Source: Diprion similis (taxonomy: Eukaryota > Arthropoda > Insecta > Hymenoptera > Diprionidae). From it: 64,000 bases of DNA. Both the position numbers and the translations under genes were made by a program. The stretch lies in assembly GCF_021155765.1 (NCBI RefSeq), contig NC_060113.1, forward strand, positions 2,346,501 to 2,410,500, given 5' to 3'. This document shows, in pieces, positions 23,497-35,080 of this stretch; position 1 is the stretch's first letter, and each line of letters starts with the position of its first letter. The notes beneath the pieces are model-generated. The model ran no database searches and was not told where the DNA came from. It was given only the letters and a program-made list of their open reading frames with translations.

Positions 23497-24741
23497 GTGT
23501 ATATAGATATACAGATATATATATATATATATATATACGTATAGCTACAGCGTTTTTCTACTTCGCTCTTTACAGTCTTATATATTCGTATATCACAGCT
23601 CGACCCTCGCTAAACTCACTTGAATTAAACAGGTATAAATTCTATCAATTTCACTGTATTATTAACTTCTTAAGTTCAACTTTATGTGTCTACTTTTCGT
23701 TATATATACAGAACTCCGATCCTGCGGTCAGTCTTATAGTCGATTCACCCGTCGTCGCGGGTATATAATAGACGTATACCTATATCTACACACATATATA
23801 TTCGCTTAAATACTTATAAGCTAATGAATTTATCGTATACCGCGACCCTTTTTCTGCTTGAACTCAATTTTCTTTTCTTTTTTTTTTTTTTTTTTTTTTT
23901 GTAATTACTACACCACTTCATGAAATTTATACACACGACTAAAACAGTTTTGAATCTCTTTCTTCTTTTATCAAACGAACTTATTATTAAATTAATAATA
24001 ATAACAATTAAATATTAAGGTATTTAATTATTTTTATTTATTTACTTATTTTCAATACTGAAGGTATGAAAATTAGATTTAACATTTCTTTCGATTCCTT
24101 GTGATTCTACTTCCTTTTCGAATGCCTGGATGAATATATAATTGCATAAAATAAATTCAAACGTCACTTACAAGCTGTAAGTAATGAAATCTGCTTTTCT
24201 CATTTGTAAATTTTGGAAAACGGTGTGTATCATTCAACCTTTAATAGCATGTCGATGGTTGTACGGAAGACGATGATCGTGTTTGTGTTTACAGCGCTCG
24301 AGATATATTAACGCGTTTCCGGAGTAGCAGAGATATTCAAGTGGCGCCCTACAGTCTGTTGCGACATTCTCCGGCTCTGCAGATTCTCTTATGGTGAGTA
24401 AAACTTTTCTTTTTCGTTTTCCTCGTCTTTCGAAAATGCATAAAATAAATAATCGGCGGCGTAAGTATATGTATAATCGAAAAAAAGAATTGTTTTAAAA
24501 AATAAAAAAAAATTGCGACGTTACAACGCAGTTTTTTTTTTTTTTTTTTTAAACGTTTCGCGAATTGCGCTGCAGGTCCGGCGTATATTTGTATTTTTAG
24601 CATCGTGTACGATGGTTGAATAAAAAGAATCGCGGTGCATACGATGATGACGGACACGCGGAAAATTTTTACAACTGCAAACATCGTAAATGTATTATAA
24701 TGTCTTGAAAATTTAAAGGGGATAGGAAAAAACGTTCCTTC

Positions 24742-24748
<7 letters not shown>

Positions 24749-24772
<24 letters not shown>

Positions 24773-24774
24773 TT
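24749..24774 (+). repeat. (TTTC)n microsatellite
   Basis: Six tandem TTTC units within a pyrimidine-rich stretch. Confidence 0.85.
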
Positions 24775-24932
24775 CGTTTCCTTAATTTACATGGATCCAG
24801 ATTCGACGTATCTATAAAAACAAAAAAAAAAACAAAAAAAGTTTGCATACGAAAATTTCGTTGGGCTATTTATTTGAAAGTATTATAATAAGCAGTGATA
24901 AGGGATCACAGCACGCGTGAGTAGGTTTAGCG

Positions 24933-24956
24933 TATATATATATATATATATATATG
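24933..24956 (+). repeat. (TA)n microsatellite
   Basis: Simple TA run. Confidence 0.85.
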
Positions 24957-25261
24957 TATATGTCGGTATAGGTATAATGTTTATTTAAAATGCCAAGTTT
25001 AATTGGACGTCGGGTAACGAGAAAAGACTGTCTCGCGCGATTCGTCAAACGAATTGATGGCCCCTCGGAAACTGGCACGTTACGACACTCGTAAAATCTC
25101 TAATTAGATCGGAAATTACAACTTGAACGTACGTTTTCCCCGGTCCTCCCTCCCCCCTCCCCTCCTTCTCCCTTCTGATACCGGTAGGTAGGTAGGTATG
25201 TGCGCGAATTCGTATTATTAGCGAGGTATCCATCCGCCCAGACCGCCGTGCTCACCGCAAA

Positions 25262-25322
25262 ATAAACCACCATCCATCCGTCCATCTATCTATCCATCCA
25301 TCCATCCATCTATCCATCTATC
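25262..25322 (+). repeat. (CATC)n/(TATC)n microsatellite
   Basis: Tandem CATC units alternate with TATC and GTCC variants over about 60 bp. Confidence 0.85.
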
Positions 25323-26002
25323 TGATGAACCGCGTCTCCGCACAGACAAACTAGTATCATGTCAATTATTCTAGGGATTGACTGTTTCTCTTCCCACGCC
25401 ATTGTTCAAATCTTGCCAATTTTCTTACAGGGGCGGTATCCTCGTCTCGGGTGGAGCTTTGGCATGGGTGATGCATAGGAATCTGCATAAAAGTTCGGTT
25501 TCGTAAAGATATTCAAGCTTACGGAGTACTTTTAGTTGGTGCGAGAAAACGACGAATAGAAGAAAAAAAGAAACACACATACACAGGAAAAAAGGGACTT
25601 GCGGTTTGGACATTATATATATAACCTATATGATTTATCGATTGTGAATTTTTCTTTTCTCTTTATCGATCATGACGAAAAGTGAATCCAGGGTACCGTG
25701 TTAGTATATTGTTTTAATTACAGCCTTACAGTCGACAAATGTCGCAGAATTTCATTAGAGGATTACAAGAGACGAGTTAAAAGAAAGAGGTGTTCACGTA
25801 TACTCGTTACATCCGTGATTTTTTTTTTTTTTTTTCTATTTCTCTTTCTTACTTTTTATTCTTAATTTTTATCCGAATATCACGACCGTGAAATAATAAT
25901 GCTTGTTTCGCGTCGTATTGAAGAGCGATTTTTTCACTACTGTGCGTTTCTCGTGTGAAAAGACAATCTTGAGAAACTGGCAACGATATCGGAATAAGAG
26001 AT

Positions 26003-26004
<2 letters not shown>

Positions 26005-26048
<44 letters not shown>
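26005..26048 (+). repeat. (GA)n microsatellite
   Basis: About 22 GA units. It yields serine-leucine repeat open frames on the other strand that are not genes. Confidence 0.95.
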
Positions 26049-26053
<5 letters not shown>

Positions 26054-27021
26054 ATAGAGAGCGAAAAGGTGAGCTCAGCCACCTCGAGGACACGCGAATT
26101 TGCTACTGTGCCAGTATATTTCCGTTGTTGCGAAAACGTCGTGCATAATATTCGGTCTATTGGTAAATTTTTATTTTTAACGAGACCCGCCTCGTCACGC
26201 GAATCACGTTCTGGCGCGGGATGTAGAATTTTCTTATTTCGCATTTTTTATTATTATTATTATTTTTATTTTTTTTTACATTTTATTTTATTTTTTTGTT
26301 ATAAACCTACTTGACACCTCCGTGATATGCTAACGTAAACAATTATTGCCTCGTTGCGTTATCAAGATTTAATGGAATTTTTTATATTTTTTTTTTTTTT
26401 CGTCAATTATTACTTTTCTTCGTCGTTCGTTTCGTATCTCTGGCGTTTCGCTTGGATTTTACTTTCTTCTTTTGATCTTAAAAGAACAAGTCAGTGATAT
26501 CGGTTACTCTGTTTGCCACACGGTTTACTGTTTATTATACGGTTAAATTTTATTTATTTTTCACGCCGTATCCCTCGTTCGTTTTTTAATTTTACCTTCT
26601 GCTGTTTTTTTTTTTTTTCTTCTTCTTCTTTTTATTTTTACTTTTTTCTTTTCACACACTCGAAACTCAAGACTCGCGGAAGTTTTAACGGTGTTGAATA
26701 CACATTACCGTCAAAAAGGATACGAGGTAAACGAAAGGTTTTTTTTTTTTTTTTTGTTTTTTCTTTTTTTTTCTGATCTCTAGAAAGGCCTTTTTAAATG
26801 AAATTTCAACAATCATGATATCGCCAAAGAAACAAACACGGAGATCCGTGAAAAAGATTTTCATACTTCCTACTATTCGTCGCCGAATTACTAGCGTGAT
26901 TTGCAGAGAAATATGTTCAAATGAAAGATAAAAAAAAAATAGGAAAAATAAAATAAACAAAGCGACAAACACGCGATTGAGAAAAAAAATTCTCTGATAA
27001 TCTGAATGAGTTTTGACGAGG

Positions 27022-27023
<2 letters not shown>

Positions 27024-27065
<42 letters not shown>
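27024..27065 (+). repeat. 42-base poly(A) tract
   Basis: Uninterrupted A run. No transposon body was recognised upstream of it. Confidence 0.9.
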
Positions 27066-27067
<2 letters not shown>

Positions 27068-28429
27068 AAAAACTAAAAACGTCGTAATAACGAAGGACAA
27101 ATTGAAGCGAGCTTCACTGGTCGATGGAAGCAACCTTCCTGGTTAGTACTAGGAAACCTTGTTCTTATTTTTTCGATCCCCAGTTTTAGTGCAATCGTTG
27201 GCAACGCTTGTTATACATGGTCGTGAGTAAAACGCTGCAGCCCGGCATTAACGAACAGCCGGAACGCTGCTTGGTTTAAGCCTGATAACTATTTTATTTA
27301 TATATATGTATATAATATGTTTTCGAGCGATCGATGTTTAATTTTTAGATTGAACGCCCACGCCGCGTCGTATCGATTAATTGACGATCGTCTAGGTTCT
27401 CTTGATTTCGCAGTAAATCTGCGGGCTGGTGCGATGTAAAGTTATTTTAAGAAGAGGAAGGAAAAAAAACATCCATCTAATAATACGGAAACAGAATCAA
27501 ATCGATCAATTCGATAATAATGATGTCATATATATATTAAAGTGAAAAACAGGGTTTACAAGACGGAAGTGAAACTATGCAAGCGAGACAGGGAGAGAGA
27601 GAGAGAGAGATTTGAAAATCTTGACATTTACGAAATTTAAATTAACTGTTCAAATTACAAAATCCTTTCCTTTTGCTTTTAATTCCAAAATTCGAAACAC
27701 GTTTTGTCCAATTTTTATAGATCGGAGATCATTTTGTTCGCGAATCGCAACGATCAGATATAAATCATGAGAAAGTCAGGCTAAAGCAAAGTATTTAGTG
27801 TAGAAAAAAAAATACTGGAACAACAATACAACGAAATGAATAACAATTATCCAGATTTGTTAGTCGATATTCGTTTCAATTAAACTTATAACCCTGATTG
27901 ATCTAAAAAAAAATCGAAATTGAAAGTTAAATAATGCGAAGAAAACCTTTAAAAAAATGTCAACAATTTGAGAAAAGGTTTTCACTTATAACGTTAACGA
28001 TACTTAAACACCGTCATTTTTCATTCGATTCTAATATTTTTACGGCTCATTTTTCATAGATTCAATGATATTAGATCGCGGAAATGTGATTGTTGACGAG
28101 CATCTGTTGCATTGCACTAGGATGAATCTATTTTTATCCAGTACAGAGAAGACTCTCAGTAGAAAAAGACAGAAAAAACATTTTCAAATGTTGGGTGATC
28201 GAAAATATTGGAATCGGTACAAAGCCAGCGACGTATTCAATCATTTCGACCATATTCCAATGACTACAGACATTTTCCGAAATTGTCGATTCTCATATCC
28301 TGCAATATTCTTGCGTCGTTCGGATTTCCTCAAATTCGTTTCCATCGCACCATCGGTCAGAGAATAACATTACCGAGGAAGTTTTTCGAACGGATTTTTC
28401 TATTCCCGCGAATTATCGATCATCAAAGT

Positions 28430-29330
28430 GCAGCGAAGCGAAGGAGATTCGGTCAACGGTTCGTCGGACAGAGGGGTTGCAGCGTTGCAGGGGCAAAGCT
28501 GCGCCAGGTGCGCCCGAATTGCCACCCGCAAGGCGGCGCCCCGCCAAAATACGGTTCCTGGGCAGCCGGGGTAGGCGAACGAACGCTGCCGTTCGAAAAG
28601 ACATCAGCTGGCCAAAATAACCTGGAAGCAGGGTCGCGACACGGTTACGCGGGGATTCGGCCGGGTCGGCGACGCCTGGCGGCCCGGCGGCAGCGCAGCG
28701 CCTCCTCGAGGACGAGCTGCGGAGGACGAAGCGAGCGACGCCACGCCACGAGTGCCTCCACCTCCACCTCCACCTCCGGGACTAAGTAAGAGGAGAATCA
28801 CGGCGCGCAGACCCGATACGATATTTCAAAAGTTTTATCTGGCCGCAGCTCAAGGCCAAAATACCAAAAATAACGGAGCAATTTGTGTGGGCGAGTCCGT
28901 CGGCGACGAAGCTGCGTGGCCGTCGAAGAAACGACAGGTGGCGCCGCCCGGAGAGGCGCAGAAATGACCGGAGCTTTCGGCCTCCCGGGCGCGCGTTTCT
29001 CCGTCTCTGATACGCCGTTGCTTTCTTTTATTTTCGCTCCTTTTCCCGGCTTCCGGCCATCTCTTACGCCGCTTCCGACACCGCCGGCAACCCGCTACGC
29101 TCGGATCAACCGCGTGCTATTCGCAACAGCCCGGACGCGGCGTCGGCGTCGCGACGCTCTGGACGACCGACGCTCGTCGTGATACCTGCAGCACATATCG
29201 CACGATGTCATCGTGCGTATTATGCGACTTGGACGAGCGTTTCTCTCGGCTTGTCGACCCCTAAAGGCCCTCGGTCGACTATTTTTGTCCATAAGCTGAA
29301 CACCGGAAATAGACTAGCCTAGCCCCTGGC
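28430..29330. other. GC-rich, CpG-dense island in the gene desert
   Basis: Composition changes sharply from AT-rich to clearly GC-rich with many CpG, then returns to AT-rich DNA. All frames are long simply because stops are rare. The longest, 28208-28789 plus strand (193 codons), ends in Arg/Ser/Thr-rich low complexity and matches nothing known. A (CCTCCA)n run at 28757-28777 encodes a Pro run in a second plus-strand frame and is followed by a donor-like gtaaga (28786). The island could be a promoter or first exon of an unannotated transcript, a non-coding RNA locus, or inserted foreign DNA. Nothing decides between these. Confidence 0.5.
29199..29217. promoter_or_regulatory. 19-bp palindrome inside the GC island
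   Basis: CGCACGATG, one central T, then CATCGTGCG form an inverted repeat with nine matched pairs. This is the shape of a dimeric transcription-factor site. Its role is inferred only. Confidence 0.35.
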
Positions 29331-29661
29331 CTAGAGGCGCGTTTGACCGGCCGTAATAGCTCAACCACCTCAAGGATTCGCCCTCCTGGGACTCACTGCC
29401 CACTAATTCTCACCGGAATCGAAGATAGATGGGCAAGTAGGTGGACGGATGGTGACATAATTAGACAGATGTACAGGTAGATGGATGGAAATATAGATAG
29501 ACATAAACGTACAGATATACAGTTAGATATTATTTATTATGTCCGTGATGCTGGTGCCGACAATATTATACGAGACGGGACGAAACGATCAAGAGTGTAG
29601 AGAGAAAATAAAAGGAATCTACCTATCAAAAAAAAAAGGACATGTGCTTTTATCGCAAAGT

Positions 29662-29710
<49 letters not shown>

Positions 29711-32329
29711 AGAGAAAATTCAAAAGTATTAGCTTATATATCATACAAGTCTTTTCACACCTTGGGGAAGTAAATTTTTATTATACTCACTACTGTCTTA
29801 AGCCTGGATTATGCTTTGTGTTTAACTATATCTAGGTATAAATGTATAGTATATGTACGCGCGTATGACGAACGATTTCTTCGTTGCTAGCCAAGCTTTT
29901 CCTCAATAATCGCAACATTATTTTGAGTATTTGGGGCCATCGTATGTGTATTACGATAAAAAAAAAAACGTACAAGGCACAGGTGAGCCGTAGAAATAAT
30001 AAATCCAGTTGCCGAGGAGAGTCGAAAATCTCTGTCGGTAAGAGGAATTTTTTATAGCCTCTAATTTACTCGCAGGATCGCAGCTGCGGATGCAGAAAAA
30101 ATTCAAATGAATCACGAAAAAATTTAAGATTGTAGTTGACTCAAGATGTAATAAAAATATGTCTAATAAAATAAAGGGATTGTCTGTTGAATAAAAATAT
30201 ATTTCCCGGGTGGCGGAAAGGAGGAAAACATCTTATGATTTTTCATTCCATCTTTTCAATGTCACGGTCGAATATTTGGCGAGATAAAGATAAACTTGAT
30301 GAAAATAACAAAATACTTTCCTCGATCAATCCTTTTCTTTTTTTTTTCACGGTGAATAAAAATGAAAATAATTTGTACAACGAGATTGCCGAAGAATAAG
30401 AGGAAATAAAAAAGAAATAAATTCTTGTCACACGATTCAAGTAACGGCTGTTTTTGTCGCGAACATTTTGTCGAGAAATCGAAACAAGTTGGAACTTTTA
30501 TCGGGTGGTTAGAAAAAGCCACGTGATCATCATCCGAGAGCGAAAAAGCATCTGGTTTGAAAGTTTATTTTTCTTGACAATTCCGAACGCTCGTTGCTAT
30601 GATTGTCGTCATAGATGCGTTCTAGAGATGAAGGATAATTCCACATTCCGCGGTAATTAAATTACAAACAACGCTAATCACCGCACCAAAAGCGCAGGAA
30701 ACCGACGCGCAGGTGCGCTTTGAACCGCGAGTTATACAAATATATAAACTGTTGACAGTAATTCACTATCCGCGGGATACAATGGCGATACTAGTCTAAA
30801 CATTTGGACATTCGACGCTTCGAAAAGAGTAGATTTTTGCTAATCTCGGCAGCTGCCCATCGTTTATTCTAATCTTGTGTATAAATTTTTTTTTCCCTCA
30901 CGTTCGACCAACCGACGGAAAATAAATTTTAACCAGCGATTCTCGGCTTTTCGATTCTTCGCGAAATACATATATCATTATTCTTAAACAATAGGGAAAT
31001 GCGGAATTTCCCGCGCTATAAATTATCTGACTGAAATTTTATATTGTCAAAAGTTTTTTCAGGTTTTAATTCATTCAGTTCGCAATAGTCACGATAATTT
31101 TTTACGATTAGATTAGACTAAAAAAACCTGAGATCGAATTCTGTGATTCGAAGTTTTGCAAAAACTAAGGCATTTTGAAAAAAATTATCGATAACGCAGG
31201 CCTGCGGAATAATAATGCTTTTTTTTAGATATTTAGGTATGTTGAATTAAAATGTTAGAGCCAGTTTTTTTAAAGCAAATCGAGATTAAGTTTTATTCAA
31301 GATATGCCCATTTACAGATGTTTGACCAATTTTCTCGATAAAATAAAATACAATGAATATAAAAGCGAATGCTTAATTATAACTAAGATACTAGATAAAC
31401 CAAAAGGACTTATAATATCTTTTTCTACTTTCTTCAAAACACCCCTTCAATCTTTTTCTAAATATTTAAATATCAACACTACCATTAATACATATCTAAT
31501 TACCACGGAAATTCGAAGTAAACTCTATCAGTACAAAGAAAACAGAAAAAAAAATTCAGATGATAGAATTTGTTGAATATTTTTTTCACAAAAATTGCTA
31601 CATAATACCAACCAAAATTACCACTCAATTTTATTTAGAGGAAAACAATCGCAGGCCTGTGTAATTAATTCAGTATACCTTATCGTCTCAGTTATCAATA
31701 TTAATAATATTCTATTTCGTTATTTGATAATTCGAGATCCTCGAGGCACGTCGAGTGCAAGGATACAAGAAAAGGTTTTTCTCTTCCAACTCTCTCAGCA
31801 TAAAGTGGCGACAATTCGATGTCAGGAAGCACATGAAGATAATATCTGAAACCGCGATCGACAGAACAATGTCTCTATTTTAGTAATAAGTCTGAGCGAG
31901 GTTCGACGAGGATCCACAGCCGCCACGAGCGATTCACGTGAAGCCGCGAACCGCCTATTAAAACTCACTAGTTATATAATTTACGAGTCTCTTATGCCTC
32001 CGGATTGCGACCGGTCTAGTTGAGTAATGATGCGAGGTCTCCTCTTGCTTGGGAGATTTAAAAAAACGAGACCCTGGACCCGTCATCCCCGCTTTATCTG
32101 TATCTGGATACCGACGACGCCGGTGGTTTGACGTGAAACTGACAGGCAATACCGAATCGCCTGCAACTCTCTATAACCGTCTGGTCGTCGACCGTTGTAT
32201 CTTTCTTTAGTTAACTTTAAACTGACGCACGATATTTCTATTTTTATTTACTTACATATAGCATCGTCACGCGTGTACCTAGTCTATTACACTATTATCT
32301 ATATATGCTCGACACTTCTGCTATATACA
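29331..32329. other. Intergenic, no gene seen
   Basis: AT-rich. Plus-strand frames at 31304-31576 and 31595-31849 are AT-biased and match no known family. Confidence 0.5.
29663..29706 (+). repeat. 44-base poly(T) tract
   Basis: Uninterrupted T run, among the longest homopolymers in the window. The length may be affected by assembly. Confidence 0.9.
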
Positions 32330-32900
32330 TTAGGGTGGCGCAAAAAAACCGAATATATTTTTTTTTTTTTTTGAGAGAGTCTCGTGTGACAAAATGTTAG
32401 TTTTTGATGTTTTAAGAGACCACTCCAAAGGACAGCTCAAAAAAATAATTTCAAGAGGTCGCAGCAAATTTTAAAAAATGTCAAAAAATTAAATTAAAAA
32501 AATTATATTTTCAGTGTTTTATTTGATTTTTAATTCATGTCGTGGTGTATTGTTATCGATTCTTTCTTACTAAATTAAAGGAAAAGAATTTATCAAATTC
32601 TAATATGAATATTAAAAGGTCGCTCGAAAAGATCTAAAGAAATGCACCAAAAAATTGAAAAAAAATTATGAGCGACCTTTCAAAATTCAAATGTTGAACT
32701 GAAACTTTCGGAAACTTATTTTTTTCTTGTCTATAAAATTATACCGTAATGAGAAAAAATATGTATATTAGAGTGGGCCAAAAAAATTACTATTTTTTTA
32801 TTGTTAGTCACCATGAAAATATCGTTCAAGATGTCGAAAAACAAATTCTGTGAAAGTTTGAGCTCTTAGTATGGATATTAAAAGGTGCCTGTTTGCGGTT
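32330..32900. repeat. Two related repeat units with TTAGGGTGG/TTAGAGTGGG starts
   Basis: Unit A starts at 32330 (TTAGGGTGGCGCAAAAAAA) and includes ATGAATATTAAAAGGTCGC near 32605. Unit B starts at 32768 (TTAGAGTGGGCCAAAAAAA) and includes ATGGATATTAAAAGGTGCC near 32873. The shared start and shared inner motif indicate two copies of one dispersed element, the second shorter. An internal 11-bp inverted repeat, AAAGGTCGCTC (32615-32625) and GAGCGACCTTT (32670-32680), lies in unit A. No transposase is present. A MITE-like family is my inference. Confidence 0.45.
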
Positions 32901-34306
32901 TTCATATCCCGTTTCAATAACATTGAAAGTCTTTCTTTTTTTTTTTTTAGTATTTTATTACTCGATAACGAGTTGGCGTATCGTGAAGAGCAATACATAT
33001 TTTTGTAGGAAATTGAACGATCTACGTAAGAAGTCTCTTGCGATTTTTTCGTAAGTCAATTGGTTCAAAAATTATTTAAGGTTAAAAATAAGTTATGTCT
33101 GGTCTGGTATGTATGTACGAAAGTCCGAAAAGAAAAGGATTTTTTTTTTCTAATGTGAAAAAGTAAACATTTCCGAGTACTCCCGAAATTTCTATCAAGT
33201 TTGATTCTCACATCGGTGTTGATATGATTATTTCTTGGGACTTCGCATGATTTTTCGGTATAGAAAATGGAAAGAAGATGAGATATTTTACATTAAAAAA
33301 ACCATCACCATAAACATCTACCAAATGTGGTAGAAAATTCGAAGATAAAGGTTCGATTCAAAAGGGAAATTAATGAACGTCTTTCTCGTGAACGATCAAG
33401 CCAAAGGATCTAAAAATTTGAGAACTTCCATACAGGCTATAACATGGCCATGAAAACGAAAAGCGTATTGAAATTTGGCCCTTAAAAAACTGATCGAAAA
33501 TTGACGGAACGGACGTTACGTAATAAAAATTTCGTCACTATGATGCCTGATCAATTTCCCATCCCTCCCACTGCGTCTGTGCCCGTTCCGAAGTGCAAGT
33601 GTATCGCAAACCGCGATGATAAAAGCTCGTCACATAATACCGAAGCTGCCAAAGCTCACCGCGCATCGTTAATTAGAGTACAGAATGGACGCAGGTGCGG
33701 GATGCCTTGGAATTATAATGCGTAATTGGCCGATTAGACACAGCCAGCTAGCTTCGCTCACGTCCGCGAAACCTAGAAACCTTAACTTAAATGCGGATCG
33801 TATCCGCAGCGAAGGCGGAAGGTCGCGAGAAGCAGCTTGCAAAGCATATTAATACGAGATCGCGATGCAACGCGGCTAATTTATCCCGAAAATATTTTAT
33901 AATTAAATAATTCCGCGCCAAAGATTTGTCAATTTACGAAATCAGATTGCAATGAAAATTTTCTATCTTATCTTAAATTTGTACTTGAGATACAGAAAAT
34001 ATTAACTTCAATAATTATGTAGATTGAATAAACAGTAAATGTATGGTGAATTCCTTGGTCCGTAACCGAGTAATAAAACTTGGAAATTCCAGAGAAAAAT
34101 GTTTAACAGTGTATTCGTTATTTGAAAAAAATTTTGGACAAGTACCGCTAGATTGAAGTGATTTTTGGGAAAATTGCAACCGAATTTTCCTATCACGTCA
34201 CCTGATTCGTTCGGTTTTAATTACTCAACGCGCAGCTGTCGTGCGACGACGATTTTAATGCCTGCAGTCACAATACCGACGTGGATAATATATGTAACGT
34301 AGATTC

Positions 34307-34307
<1 letters not shown>
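32901..34307. other. Intergenic, no gene seen
   Basis: AT-rich DNA with short unrecognised open frames. The plus-strand frame 33501-33725 lies in a GC-richer patch but matches nothing I know. Confidence 0.45.

Positions 34308-34344
<37 letters not shown>
34308..34344 (+). repeat. (CGA)n trinucleotide repeat
   Basis: About twelve CGA units. It produces an arginine run in one frame but has no gene context. Confidence 0.9.
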
Positions 34345-34659
34345 TACTTAAACTGCTCTACCTATCCCGCATCATCGTCCAAGGTGGAACAGAATTAGAG
34401 CCAGCAAAATCGCTAGACTTGTTCTGGTATGTCTATTCAGCCTTTCGTGGCTTAGAGTGCTGACAGACGCCTCCCTTTATGATTTCGATCCGATGCCAAT
34501 TCCCATCGTCAGTTATACCTATACTATATATACATGCATGTACCCTCGGTCACACAGACACCAGCTAGACTATATTTGGGACGTCGAGAGTGCCGGATGC
34601 TACACTGTCGCATTTTATTCATCTGGTTATTTAACTGGCCCAGTTGGCCCGCGGAATTG

Positions 34660-35080
34660 GGACCCATTGAATGAAAAATCGATATCTGGATCGATTCGGA
34701 ATCGGACATGTGACGATCGATTCTACTACAACTCGAAGGGTGAAAGATCGATCTTTTCATTTTACGCGTCCCAAAAAAGACAAACTCTAAATTAAGCGAA
34801 TGATCGAAATCCTAATCTCAATGTCTACTGTTTACTCTCTGCTCTAGTTATTCTTTATTCTAAGCTTTCTCGCACTTTAATATTTTCACGTGTCTCGGTT
34901 TTTCATTGTGTTATTGCCTCAGAACCCGTAACCCGCAATCCAGAAGCAAGTAAAATAATCGATTCCAGCCTATAAAAATCGATTCTCTCTCTCGAAAATT
35001 GAAGACTGGAGAATCGATACAAAAAATCGATTTTTCTCCCCAAAAAGATCAATTCTCCTGAATATCGATTTAGAATCGAA
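34660..35080. repeat. Cluster of ATCGAT-type motifs
   Basis: About nine or ten copies of ATCGAT (usually AATCGATT, GATCGATT or ATATCGATT) fall within about 420 bp. They include an inverted pair AATCGATTCTC (34977-34987) and GAGAATCGAT (35009-35018). The density is well above background. It may be a decayed foldback repeat or a cluster of DREF-like (TATCGATA) binding sites; the sequence does not distinguish these. Confidence 0.4.

Larger units (their letters stand above)
21243..28429. other. Intergenic, microsatellite-rich
   Basis: No coding exon can be supported over about 7 kb. A GC-richer patch at 21320-21540 holds a minus-strand 63-codon frame followed by a consensus-like donor, but its translation matches nothing I know. 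The rest is homopolymers, (TA)n, (GA)n, (CTTT)n and (CATC)n tracts. Confidence 0.5.

Noticed and set aside
25849-26244. 131-codon minus-strand ORF with Ser-Leu repeats
   Set aside because: It is the (GA)n microsatellite read in translation.
27024-27065. Poly(A) tract as the tail of a retrocopy
   Set aside because: No intronless coding sequence or flanking duplication precedes it. Many similar homopolymers occur throughout.
28208-28789. 193-codon plus-strand ORF across the GC island
   Set aside because: Its length is explained by few stops in GC-rich DNA. The translation is low-complexity Arg/Ser/Thr at the end and matches no family.
31304-31849. Two successive AT-rich plus-strand ORFs
   Set aside because: Biased to Asn/Ile/Lys/Thr as expected from composition. 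No motif and no splice signals linking them.
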